64,000 nt of DNA, taken from Tolypothrix tenuis PCC 7101. GTDB taxonomy: Bacteria; Cyanobacteriota; Cyanobacteriia; Cyanobacteriales; Nostocaceae. Below, piece after piece: positions 36,482 through 45,870 of this stretch. A program made the position numbers and the translations under genes. The notes under the pieces were generated by a model. That model was not told the origin of the DNA, did no database searches, and worked only from the letters and a program-made list of their open reading frames with translations. Location of the stretch: NCBI RefSeq assembly GCF_002368295.1, contig NZ_AP018248.1, forward strand, positions 4,370,458 through 4,434,457. Reading direction: 5' to 3'. Within the stretch, counting starts at the first letter, position 1; each line of letters begins with the position of its first letter.

Positions 36482-39400
36482 TCAACTTGGCAATGCTTTA
36501 CGTTTAGCAAGTTTCAATTTCTGAATACTTGATTTTTCTATGTTTTGAATTTCTACATGATTTACTAATTTCTGATTATCCCCAGCCCCAAAAATCTTGT
36601 ATTCTGCATTTGCAGATTGAAATATTTCTATTAGAGTCTGGGCGTAATCATGAGAAATTTCCTCTATTTGCTGGTTACTTAATTCAGCAGTATTACAACA
36701 CAAGGAAAGTTCAATTTGATCAGAAATTACATTTAACCTAAACTCAGCTAAAATCGCAAAGTCTGTAATGTTAAATCCCTGAACATTTAATACTTCTAAC
36801 TCACCCAATGTTTCCAAACGCTGGTAAACATGAAAGTGAGTAAAATTAAAACAAGTTTCAAAGCGGCGTTCTCCACCTAAATCTTTTTGAATCTGAGCCA
36901 TTGGATACCATCGGTAGGGCAATAACTTCTGCTCAGTTTCAAAAGCTTGAAATATCAAATCTATCCAACTACCTTGAGGCAGTTTCATCCGCAATGGTAA
37001 AGGGTTGAGAAAAAGCCCAAGACAGCGAGTACCATCACTTGTTTCTGGTCGCCCATTCGATGAAATTAGGGTGACTACTTCTGGCTGAAGGCACAGTTTG
37101 TTAATTACTCTCAAGTGGGCAGCAAACAGTACGCTTTTGAGTGGAACTTTAGCAGATTGAGCTAGTTTTTTCAGACCTTGAGAAACTTCAGAATTAATAG
37201 CTACTTGCACAACACAAACTTCTGAATTTTCCTCCGCAGAACTTTGGGAAATGGGTTGACGAGGTATAGTTGTCTGTGGGCTGTCATGGAGCTTTTGTAT
37301 CCAATAACTTTGGCATTCCTTTGACTGGATTGCTTGTTTTTGCAAAGCTACAAAGTTACGGAAGGCGTTGGCTGGTGGTGGCGCAATTGGAGAAATTTCT
37401 TTACCCAACAGAAAGAAATATAGTTCAAATAATTCAGTTAACATAGAAGCCACACTCCAGCCGTCGAGAATAGCATGATGTTCGGTAAAGCTAAACTGAA
37501 ATGTTTCTTCGCTACGGCGATGGATTTGAAAGCGCAAAAGTGGTGCAATTGTGCAGTCAAACTTGTTGTTTTTCTCGGCTTCAAACCAAGAAGATAGTAT
37601 TTCTTCTTGTTCTGCAACAGATAAGTGGCGTAAATCCTCTAACTGACAAGGAACAATAACAGTTTTATAAACTAACTGTAACGGTTCGCTAAAATTACTC
37701 AAATCAAAGGAAGTACGTAGCACAGGATGGCGGTTTGCCAGTTGTTGTACGGCGGTATGTAATTTCTCAAAGTCGAGAGGAGCTTTGAGATGAATGCTAG
37801 AGACGTTGTGATAAGCTTTGGTGTTGGCACTATACTGACTGTGAAACAGCATTCCTGCCTGAAGCATCGTCAGAGGGTACGCATCCTCTACATCTTGGGG
37901 TAACTTACACAAATCCTCTTCAGATATCAGGTTAAACGCTTGGACTTGTTCTGTAGTAGCACTGCTAACTTTTGCCGTTGTCAGTTCTTGAGCTAGTTGA
38001 TGTATGGTTTGATGTTGAACTATCTGCTGTAGGGAAAGGCTCAAGCCTCGCTCTTTGGCTTTGCTCAATACTTGGATACTGCGGATGGAATCTCCACCTA
38101 AAGCAAAAAAGTTATCGTGAATACCAACCTGTTCAACACCCAGGACTTGCACCCAAATATCTACCAACACCTTCTCTTCGGGAGTGGAAGCAGCTACATA
38201 AGCTTCGTCTAGTTCTGGTCTAGCACTATTTGGTGTAGGTAACGCCTGACGGTCAACTTTACCGTTAGATGTTAAAGGCACTGCCTCTAGCAGCACAAAT
38301 GCTGATGGGAGCATATAATCTGGCAGTTGGACTTTCAGCCAGTTTCGTAATTCACTGGTGGTTGGAACCTGTTGGGAGTTGGTAACAATGTAAGCTACCA
38401 ACTGTTTGTCGCTGGGTTGATCCTCTCGCACTAAAACTACAGTTTCCCGCACTGCTGGGTGTTGTCTGAGGAGTGCTTCAATTTCCCCTAGTTCAATGCG
38501 AAACCCTCGGATTTTTACTTGATGGTCGATACGTCCTAAATATTCTAGTTCTCCATTGGGTAAGTAGCGAGCTAAATCGCCTGATTTGTAAAGGTGTGCG
38601 TCAGGCTGGTTACTATAAGGGTTGGGAATAAATTTTTGGCTAGTTAATTCGGGACGGTTGAGGTAGCCTCTAGCTAAACCCGCGCCACCAATACACATCT
38701 CTCCAGGAACCCCAATCGGTAGTAATGAATTGTGCTTATCCAGGATATATACTTGCAAGTCTGGAATTGGACGACCTATAAAACTACCATTTGCTGTTTT
38801 TAAATCTGCTAAAGTTAGGGGACGGTAGGTGACGTGTACAGTGGTTTCAGTAATACCGTACATATTCACCAACTGCGGCGAATCATCTCCGTGACGCTCA
38901 AACCAAGGCGCTAAACTTTGGATATCAAGTGCTTCGCCACCAAAGATTACTAAGCGCAGGTTATTAGCAAAGGTCTTGTCACAAGAAGCAGGGGAGCAGG
39001 GAGCAGGGAGCAAGGGGGAAGACTTGGAACGGAGATTGCACTCCGCCCCAGTAAGAGCGCCCTGGAAGGGCGGGGCTTGATACCCATGTTCCCCTCCGCC
39101 TCTTTGGTCAGATAATTCTTCTTGCTGCATCAATTGGCGGAAAGCTGATGGTGTTTGGTTAAGAATCGTTACCTGCTCTTGACACAACAAGTCACAGAAA
39201 GATTGCGGTGTGCGGCTGACCAAGTAAGAAACGACTACGACTCTTCCGCCATAGCAGAGTGCGCCCCAGAGTTCCCAAACCGAGAAGTCGAAAGCATAAG
39301 AGTGGAACAGCGTCCAGACATCATGTTCATTGAAATGGAACCATGATTGAGTTGCTTGTAACAGACGCACAACATTCCGATGAGGTATCAATACACCCTT

Positions 39401-41272
39401 GGGCTGACCTGTAGAGCCAGAGGTGTAAATGATATATGCTAAGTTTTCTGGTGTTAAATTTTTAATATCAGGATTTTTAGTGCTTTCTTGAGAAATGGTG
39501 ATCCAGTCGGAGTCCAAGCAAATGACCTGGGCTTGATGTTCTGGTAATTTTGTTACTACATCTTTTTGGCTAATTAATACCCGAATTTGGGCATCTTGCA
39601 GTATGAAAGCTTGCCGTGACTGAGGATAATTTGGATCTATCGGCACATAAGCACCACCAGCTTTGAGAATAGCTAACAGTCCAATTACCATTTCTAAGGA
39701 ACGCTCAACGCAAATTCCCACCAGTACCTCTGTCCCGACTCCGAATTTTTGGAGGTAGTTTGCTAGTTGATTGGCTCTTTGGTTCAGTTCCCAGTATGTC
39801 AGCTTTTGGTCGGCAAATACTACAGCTACTGCATCTGGTGCTTTCTCTACCTGTGCTTCAAATAGCTGATGTATGCAAAGATTTACCGGATATTCAGTTT
39901 GGGTATGATTCCACTCTATTAAGCACTGGTGTTGCTCTCTCTGGGTTAACAACGGTACATCCTTTAACTGCTGCTCTGGATTTGCTACCATACCTTCTAG
40001 TAAAGTTTGCAAATGTCCCAGCATTCTGGTGATGGTAGCAGGCTCAAAGGAATGGGTATCGCTGTTAATCTGAAGTTGTAATTGCTCTAAAGGCGCGACA
40101 ATTAGACATAGAGGATAGTTGCTGCGATTAACAGCACTAAATCCCTCAATCTCTAAGTTTTCTTTGCCTTGGAGTAAGGAAGAATCTACAGGATAGTTTT
40201 CAAAGGCAATAAAACTTTGAAATAAAGGTAAGCCTTGAGATATTTCGCTCCATCTCTGAATTTGTACCAAGGGAGTATATTCATATTGTCGTGCTTGGGC
40301 TTGTTCAGCTTGCAGGTTTTTCAACCAAGAAATAATAGATTCATCTCCATGCACCCGCACCCGCACAGGTAAGGTATTTACAAATAACCCAACGGCTGAT
40401 TCTACCCCTGGTAAATTAACTGGACGACCGGAAGTATTAGCCCCAAAAATAACATCATCTTCACCAGAATATCGGCTCAGAAGTAAAGCCCAAGCTCCTT
40501 GGACTAAAGTATTGACAGTAATTTGATATTGACGTGCAAAAGATTTGAGTTTTTCTGTAGCTGCTACCGATAATTCAATTTTCTGCTCATTATATTCCTG
40601 ATTACTAGATGTATTGGCAGCAAATTTATCTACTACCAAAGCTGTCGGTGCAGTAAATCCTTTGAGGGCATTTCGCCAAAAATTTTCTGCTTGCGATAAA
40701 TCTTGCTGTCGCAACCAACCAATATATTTACGATAGGGAAAAGCAGGTTTTAAGTATGGATTTTGATTAGTAGATAATGCTTGATAAATTTCTAGAAATT
40801 CTTTGAACAACACAACCCGCGACCAGCCATCCCAAAGGATGTGATGATTACTCCAAATGAATTGGTAAACATCATCAGCCATTTGAATTAACGCTAACCG
40901 CATTAAAGGCGGATGTGAAAGTTCAAAGCCGCGCCTTTGTTCTGTTTGCAAAAAAGCTTCTAGTTTTTGTTGCTGTTGTGCTGAATTTATCCCTCGCCAG
41001 TCTTGTTGTTCAAGAGGTAGTTCTACTTGTCGATGTACCACTTGCATAGGTTCTTCTATATCTTCCCAGTGGAAAGAAGAACGCAAAACAGCGTGCCTTT
41101 TTGCTAATTGCTGCCAAGCTTGCTCAAAAGCCAAAATATTCAGATTGCCTTTGAGGGTAATATTGTAGCGATCGCAATACACTCCCGACTCTGAATCATA
41201 AAGTGTGTGAAAAAGCAATCCCTGCTGTGTAGGTGAGAGTTTATATATATCTTCAATGTTTTCTACTTTCAT
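36482..41272 (-). CDS. NRPS module: C-A(Thr)-PCP-C
   Basis: 1596 residues. The first condensation domain spans about 5-430 (KLSPTQQGLLFHTLY, the type following an epimerase; NHHILWDGWS near 147). The adenylation domain spans about 460-1010 with code DFWNIGMVHK, the standard threonine code. An insertion of about 40 residues at 721-762 splits the usual stretch between FRQLMQQEE and NLRLVIFGGEALD. The carrier protein has LGGDSIRSIQ (Ser near 1061). A second complete condensation domain follows at about 1110-1560 (EHHAILDGWS near 1267), then a Lys-rich tail that may be a docking segment. Ending in C is unusual but sensible here: the next module begins with a non-catalytic interface domain, so this C domain likely joins Thr to beta-OH-His. 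No Shine-Dalgarno is obvious. Confidence 0.9.
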   Translation of the reverse strand: MKVENIEDIYKLSPTQQGLLFHTLYDSESGVYCDRYNITLKGNLNILAFEQAWQQLAKRHAVLRSSFHWEDIEEPMQVVHRQVELPLEQQDWRGINSAQQQQKLEAFLQTEQRRGFELSHPPLMRLALIQMADDVYQFIWSNHHILWDGWSRVVLFKEFLEIYQALSTNQNPYLKPAFPYRKYIGWLRQQDLSQAENFWRNALKGFTAPTALVVDKFAANTSSNQEYNEQKIELSVAATEKLKSFARQYQITVNTLVQGAWALLLSRYSGEDDVIFGANTSGRPVNLPGVESAVGLFVNTLPVRVRVHGDESIISWLKNLQAEQAQARQYEYTPLVQIQRWSEISQGLPLFQSFIAFENYPVDSSLLQGKENLEIEGFSAVNRSNYPLCLIVAPLEQLQLQINSDTHSFEPATITRMLGHLQTLLEGMVANPEQQLKDVPLLTQREQHQCLIEWNHTQTEYPVNLCIHQLFEAQVEKAPDAVAVVFADQKLTYWELNQRANQLANYLQKFGVGTEVLVGICVERSLEMVIGLLAILKAGGAYVPIDPNYPQSRQAFILQDAQIRVLISQKDVVTKLPEHQAQVICLDSDWITISQESTKNPDIKNLTPENLAYIIYTSGSTGQPKGVLIPHRNVVRLLQATQSWFHFNEHDVWTLFHSYAFDFSVWELWGALCYGGRVVVVSYLVSRTPQSFCDLLCQEQVTILNQTPSAFRQLMQQEELSDQRGGGEHGYQAPPFQGALTGAECNLRSKSSPLLPAPCSPASCDKTFANNLRLVIFGGEALDIQSLAPWFERHGDDSPQLVNMYGITETTVHVTYRPLTLADLKTANGSFIGRPIPDLQVYILDKHNSLLPIGVPGEMCIGGAGLARGYLNRPELTSQKFIPNPYSNQPDAHLYKSGDLARYLPNGELEYLGRIDHQVKIRGFRIELGEIEALLRQHPAVRETVVLVREDQPSDKQLVAYIVTNSQQVPTTSELRNWLKVQLPDYMLPSAFVLLEAVPLTSNGKVDRQALPTPNSARPELDEAYVAASTPEEKVLVDIWVQVLGVEQVGIHDNFFALGGDSIRSIQVLSKAKERGLSLSLQQIVQHQTIHQLAQELTTAKVSSATTEQVQAFNLISEEDLCKLPQDVEDAYPLTMLQAGMLFHSQYSANTKAYHNVSSIHLKAPLDFEKLHTAVQQLANRHPVLRTSFDLSNFSEPLQLVYKTVIVPCQLEDLRHLSVAEQEEILSSWFEAEKNNKFDCTIAPLLRFQIHRRSEETFQFSFTEHHAILDGWSVASMLTELFELYFFLLGKEISPIAPPPANAFRNFVALQKQAIQSKECQSYWIQKLHDSPQTTIPRQPISQSSAEENSEVCVVQVAINSEVSQGLKKLAQSAKVPLKSVLFAAHLRVINKLCLQPEVVTLISSNGRPETSDGTRCLGLFLNPLPLRMKLPQGSWIDLIFQAFETEQKLLPYRWYPMAQIQKDLGGERRFETCFNFTHFHVYQRLETLGELEVLNVQGFNITDFAILAEFRLNVISDQIELSLCCNTAELSNQQIEEISHDYAQTLIEIFQSANAEYKIFGAGDNQKLVNHVEIQNIEKSSIQKLKLAKRKALPS
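38984..39108 (-). repeat. In-frame repeat insertion in the Thr adenylation domain
   Basis: About 125 bp that codes for a Pro/Ser/Cys/Gly-rich stretch absent from other Thr-type adenylation domains. It contains heptamers of the AGCAGGG type at 38987-39015. A 22-bp stretch (38983-39004) is the reverse complement of 7261-7282. GC-rich inverted segments lie around 39050-39075. The host frame is kept. Ends are uncertain by about 10 bp; CTTGT-C-ACAAG at 38975-38985 borders one side. Confidence 0.8.
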
Positions 41273-41344
41273 AAAAATTTTAATACCAAGTTGGATTCAC
41301 ACAAAAAAGACCCAGAAGACAATTCCCAATCCAAAATCCGTCTT

Positions 41345-41385
41345 GAAAAGTTTGCTACGGAGGGAAACCCTCCTTGCAACTTTTC
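41345..41385. repeat. Intergenic hairpin repeat within the NRPS operon
   Basis: GAAAAGTT-TGC and GCA-ACTTTTC form an outer stem; GGAGGG-AAA-CCCTCC forms the inner hairpin. Repeats of this shape are frequent between cyanobacterial genes. It occupies the 131-bp gap between the Asp-module and Thr-module genes, the largest gap in the NRPS/PKS part of the operon. It could attenuate transcription or mark an mRNA processing site. No U-tract follows on the coding strand. Confidence 0.75.
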
Positions 41386-41403
41386 GCAAAATCTAAAATT
41401 GTA

Positions 41404-44400
41404 TTACCTACTCATTTGGCTAATTTTGGCAAGCAGTTTGTCAAGTTCAGTTTGGCTGAGTTCTGCTTCTGGAAAATCTGAAGGTGTGTATCCTCCAGCA
41501 TCTTGTGATTGGCAATGGCTAATTAAGCCGCGCAGTGCTTCTATAAAATGAGTAGCCAAGCGTTCAATAGTATTGGGGTGATGAATGTTCTGGCTATATG
41601 TGCAATTCAATTGCAACTGTCCATGAGTCACCATTCCGTCAATTTCTAGTAAATGGCTACGGCTTCCTTGCAAACTACGGTTGGGGCCAGTAGTTTGGGC
41701 TGCAAGTTGAAAAATAGAAGTATCTGGTAATACTTGGTCAAATTGCCCTAAATAGTTGAATTTCAACTGCGGTTGGGGTGTAGCTTGGAGGCTGCTATTT
41801 TGGCTCAAGTATTTTAAAACACCGTAATTTATGCCATTGTGCGGAATATTACGTAACTGCTCTTTAATAGTTTTTAAGGCATCTCCTGGTGAGAAAGCAT
41901 CGCCTAAGTTCAACAGAACTGGAAATTGGGCAGTAAACCAGCCGGCTGTTCGCGATAAGTTGACATCGGGGAAAATCTCTTCTCTTCCATGTGCTTCGAG
42001 GGTGAGGAACAGTGAATTATCTCCTGTCCATTGGGCGCAAGCTTGAACTAATGCTGTCAGCAAAACATCATTAACTTGGGTTTGATAAGCCTTTGGTACT
42101 TCTTGTAACAGGGCTTGCGTTTCTGGGTTGCTGAGTGAAACCGATACAGTTCCCACAGATGTGACTGTATTTGCAGCTTGATCATCTGTTGGCAAGTTAA
42201 TAACTGATTGCTGAATTTGATTTTGCCAGTATGGGAGTTCTGATTCTAACTCTAGAGCCTGAGCATATTCATTTAACTTTTCTGCCCATTGCTGGAAGGA
42301 TGTAGTTTTTGCAGGTAGCTGTATTTTCTGACCTTGGCTAAGTTGCTGGTAAGCTGTTTGCAAGTCTTCTAACAAAATTCGCCAAGAGACACCATCAACT
42401 ACTAAATGGTGAATGATAATTAACAATCGAGGTGGTTTATCTTGACCAAGGTCAAAATAAGCAACCCGGATTAAAGGGCCAGTAGAGAGGTTGAGGCTGG
42501 CTTGTAATTCAGTAGCAATAGATGTAATGGCTTGTTCTGCGTCTAGTTTGTCTGCTAAATCAAATCTGCTAACAGGTACTATCTCGTCAGGTGCAGCAGT
42601 AATTTGTAGCCAACCATTTTCCGTTAGTTGAAAATGCGATCGCAACGCATCATGATGTTGTAGTAATTGCTTAATTACTTGTTCTAATATCTGGAAGTCT
42701 AGATTCTGCCGTACCTCTAGCAATACTGACTGATTCCAGTGGTGGGGATTGGGTAAATTTTGGGCAAAAAACCAATGTTGTATCGGGGTGAGGGCTACTT
42801 CTCCAGTGACTAAGCCTGATTCTGTCTTAATAGGCTGAGTTGTTTCGGCTACTGCTGCTAACTCGGCGATTGTCTGATGTTCAAATAATTGCTTAGGCGT
42901 GAGTTGCAAACCTGCTTGATTCGCTTTCGAGATTACCTGAATGCTGAGGATAGAGTCACCGCCTAACGCAAAAAAGTTATCATCAATGCCTACTTGCTTT
43001 AAACCGAGAATTTCTGCCCAAATTTTGGCTAACAATTCCTCTTGCGGTGTGCGTGGCGCAATATATGTTTTTTCTAGTTCTGCGGCGAGTTCTGGTGCGG
43101 GTAATGCTTGATAATCTACTTTGCCGTTAGCTGTGAGGGGAATGGCGTTAAGGATGACAAAAGCAGTAGGAACCATGTACTCAGGTAATCTTTCCTGCAT
43201 AAACTGTCGCAAGTCGTTAGTAGTGGTATGCAGAGAAACCACATAAGCAACCAAGCGTTCCTCACGCACAGTGGCTACAGCTTGCCTAACTGCTGGGTGT
43301 TGGCGCAAGATAGTTTCGATTTCTTCTAGTTCGATGCGGAAACCATGAATTTTTACTTGGCGATCGCAACGTCCTAAAAATTCGATGTTACCATCAGGCA
43401 AATAACGGGCTAAATCACCAGTTTTGTACAAGCGGCTTCCTTCAACCTCACTAAAAGGATTAGCAATAAACCGTTCTTGAGTCAATTCAGAACGGTTGAG
43501 GTAGCCCCGCGCTAAGTTTGCGCCACCAATATACAGTTCCCCTGGTACAGATATAGGAACTGGTTGCAGATGTTCATCGAGGATATAGATTTGAGTGTTA
43601 GCAATCGGACGACCAAGAGGGACTGTTTTTGATTGTGCGGCTTCCTGTTGCACTTTATATGTCAGCACACCAATAGTAGTTTCTGTTGGGCCGTAGTGAT
43701 TTAAAATTTGACAAATCGGTTTTAGCTGCTGAACTTGTTTGACTAAATCCCAACTTGCGGCTTCACCACCCAGAATCAGTAATTGAGAGGGCAAAATTTC
43801 TTCAGGGTTAGCCACAGTTAACAACGCATTCAAATGAGAAGGAACTATTTTCAGACAATCGATAGGATGGCGGCGACAATATTCCGCTAACGCTACGGGG
43901 TTAGTAGCACGTTCTTGGGAAATAATATGCAGACATCCGCCTGTACATAAAGCAGAAAATATAACAGTATTACCTAAGTCAGCCGCCAAGGTAGAGACAG
44001 TTGCAAAACTAGCAGCATCAGGTAAATCTAGTTGCTCTAAAATACCTTGGAGATAGTTGCATAGTTGGCGATGTTCAACTGCAACGCCTTTTGGTATCCC
44101 TGTAGAACCGGAGGTATAGATAACATAAGCTAAGTTTTCACAGGTGACGCTGCTAACAGGATTTTTGCAACTGGTTTCAGCTTTCCAATTATCGAAACAA
44201 ACTACTTGCGCTGTATGTTCTGGCAAATTTACAAGTAATGTTTCTTGAGTCAATAAAACTTGTATTTGAGAATCTTGCAACATCAAATTCAAGCGTTCTT
44301 TAGGCAGAGTTGAATCTAAAGGTAAGTACGCGCCACCTGCTTTGAGAACTGCCAAAATAGCAATTATTGAGAGACGAGATTTATCTAAATAAATCCCTAC

Positions 44401-45870
44401 CAATACATCAGGTTTAACTCCTAACTGTTGGAGATAATTAGCTAATTTATTTGCCCGATGATTCAATTCACGGTAACTAAGCTGTTCATTCTCAAACACC
44501 ACAGCAATATTGTCTGGTGTCTTGGCTGCTTGTTCTGTAAATAGCTGGTGAATGCACTTATTTTGAGGATAATCAGTTTGGGTTTGATTGAAATCAATTA
44601 GTAGTTGTTTTAACTGATGAATAGGAAGAATTTCAAGCTTACTAATTGGGTAATTTGGATTAGCGATCGCACTGCTTACTAAGGTTTGAAATTGCTCGGC
44701 TAAAATTGCGATCGCTCCAGATGTAAATAAATTATGATCGTAATCAATTCTTAGATTTACACAGTCATCTTTAACAAAGCCAGAAAGCTTAATATTGAAT
44801 TTGTCAATACAGGCATAATGTTTATAAACTGAGAACGTTAAATCATTTAAGTAACGTTTTTCAGGGAAATCTGTCAATTCAAATAATATTGGAAATCCGT
44901 CAGATAAGCTATCTATTTCTTCAATAATAAAATATTCTTGCCATTCATGAGCATTTTGTGTAGCTTGTCTAACCTGCTCTATAACTTCCTCAAAGCTTAA
45001 ATCTGGTGTAAGGCGATGAGCAATCGGGAGATATTTAGCAATTAAACCAAAAGTGTCTTGTAATTCTTCATATTCTCTACCATTACTAATACAGCCAACT
45101 ATAATTTCTGATTGCTTGGTGAGTCGCCACAATAAAACCTGCCAGCATGACAAGAAGAACTCATCTAGAGAATAGTCTGCTTTAATAATGTTGCCATCAA
45201 TTATAAATTCCCAATATTGTGGCTGAAATGCTCCTTGAATTTGGCTTTGATTTTGGCAAGGAAGCTGCAATTGAAAGACAGCCGCAAAATCTTTCTGAAG
45301 CCAATAATCTTTAAAATTTTCTGCTTCTGGTTCGATTAATAATTGATTTTGCCATTCAGAAAAATGAGCATACTGCACAACTTCTGTGTCGAAACCATCA
45401 CTATAAAAATCGCTAATTTCCCTAAACAAATTCTTTAGTGTATCGCTATCAGCACATAATGCTGGTAAAGTAATCACTAAAATATGTTTATTTATCGATA
45501 GTTTTAGTAGAGATGCTCGTAAAAGTGGTGCTTGCTCTAAATTAAAAGGCTTTGCAATTTCATCTTGACAAGCCAAATCAATTGCATCTGCTTCTGCATT
45601 AATTAAATCTATTTCTTGCCAGGAAAAAATACAGCTATTTTCTACCACCATAATTGGCAGTTTCAAGCCTACCACCTTACAGAAGCTGCTGCGTAATATT
45701 TCATGGCGTGATATAACTTTTTTTAAAGCAGCTTTTAAAGCTTCTTTGTTTAAATTCCCTTCTAGCAAAATAGCAGTTTGAGCAACATAAGCACTGCTTT
45801 CTTGTTGCAATAACCAAAGCTGCTTTTGCTGCAAAGAAAGTCGAAAACCATTCATAGTTTCACTTAGCAT
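41404..45870 (-). CDS. NRPS module: interface domain-A(Asp)-PCP-E
   Basis: 1488 residues. The N-terminal 440 residues look like a condensation domain (FRLSLQQKQLWLLQ) but have no HHxxxDG: the matching segment is TLPALCADSDTL near residue 155. This is an interface domain, as in synthetases that load beta-hydroxyaspartate. The adenylation domain spans about 460-960 with code DLTKIGHIGK, a textbook aspartate code. The carrier protein has LGGDSILSIQ (Ser near 971). An epimerization domain follows at about 1000-1470 (HHLVVDGVSW near 1157). The start overlaps the C-hydroxylase gene by 7 bp, implying coupled translation. Predicted product: D-beta-hydroxyaspartyl on the carrier, with hydroxylation and condensation supplied by the preceding protein. 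Confidence 0.92.
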   Translation of the reverse strand: MLSETMNGFRLSLQQKQLWLLQQESSAYVAQTAILLEGNLNKEALKAALKKVISRHEILRSSFCKVVGLKLPIMVVENSCIFSWQEIDLINAEADAIDLACQDEIAKPFNLEQAPLLRASLLKLSINKHILVITLPALCADSDTLKNLFREISDFYSDGFDTEVVQYAHFSEWQNQLLIEPEAENFKDYWLQKDFAAVFQLQLPCQNQSQIQGAFQPQYWEFIIDGNIIKADYSLDEFFLSCWQVLLWRLTKQSEIIVGCISNGREYEELQDTFGLIAKYLPIAHRLTPDLSFEEVIEQVRQATQNAHEWQEYFIIEEIDSLSDGFPILFELTDFPEKRYLNDLTFSVYKHYACIDKFNIKLSGFVKDDCVNLRIDYDHNLFTSGAIAILAEQFQTLVSSAIANPNYPISKLEILPIHQLKQLLIDFNQTQTDYPQNKCIHQLFTEQAAKTPDNIAVVFENEQLSYRELNHRANKLANYLQQLGVKPDVLVGIYLDKSRLSIIAILAVLKAGGAYLPLDSTLPKERLNLMLQDSQIQVLLTQETLLVNLPEHTAQVVCFDNWKAETSCKNPVSSVTCENLAYVIYTSGSTGIPKGVAVEHRQLCNYLQGILEQLDLPDAASFATVSTLAADLGNTVIFSALCTGGCLHIISQERATNPVALAEYCRRHPIDCLKIVPSHLNALLTVANPEEILPSQLLILGGEAASWDLVKQVQQLKPICQILNHYGPTETTIGVLTYKVQQEAAQSKTVPLGRPIANTQIYILDEHLQPVPISVPGELYIGGANLARGYLNRSELTQERFIANPFSEVEGSRLYKTGDLARYLPDGNIEFLGRCDRQVKIHGFRIELEEIETILRQHPAVRQAVATVREERLVAYVVSLHTTTNDLRQFMQERLPEYMVPTAFVILNAIPLTANGKVDYQALPAPELAAELEKTYIAPRTPQEELLAKIWAEILGLKQVGIDDNFFALGGDSILSIQVISKANQAGLQLTPKQLFEHQTIAELAAVAETTQPIKTESGLVTGEVALTPIQHWFFAQNLPNPHHWNQSVLLEVRQNLDFQILEQVIKQLLQHHDALRSHFQLTENGWLQITAAPDEIVPVSRFDLADKLDAEQAITSIATELQASLNLSTGPLIRVAYFDLGQDKPPRLLIIIHHLVVDGVSWRILLEDLQTAYQQLSQGQKIQLPAKTTSFQQWAEKLNEYAQALELESELPYWQNQIQQSVINLPTDDQAANTVTSVGTVSVSLSNPETQALLQEVPKAYQTQVNDVLLTALVQACAQWTGDNSLFLTLEAHGREEIFPDVNLSRTAGWFTAQFPVLLNLGDAFSPGDALKTIKEQLRNIPHNGINYGVLKYLSQNSSLQATPQPQLKFNYLGQFDQVLPDTSIFQLAAQTTGPNRSLQGSRSHLLEIDGMVTHGQLQLNCTYSQNIHHPNTIERLATHFIEALRGLISHCQSQDAGGYTPSDFPEAELSQTELDKLLAKISQMSR

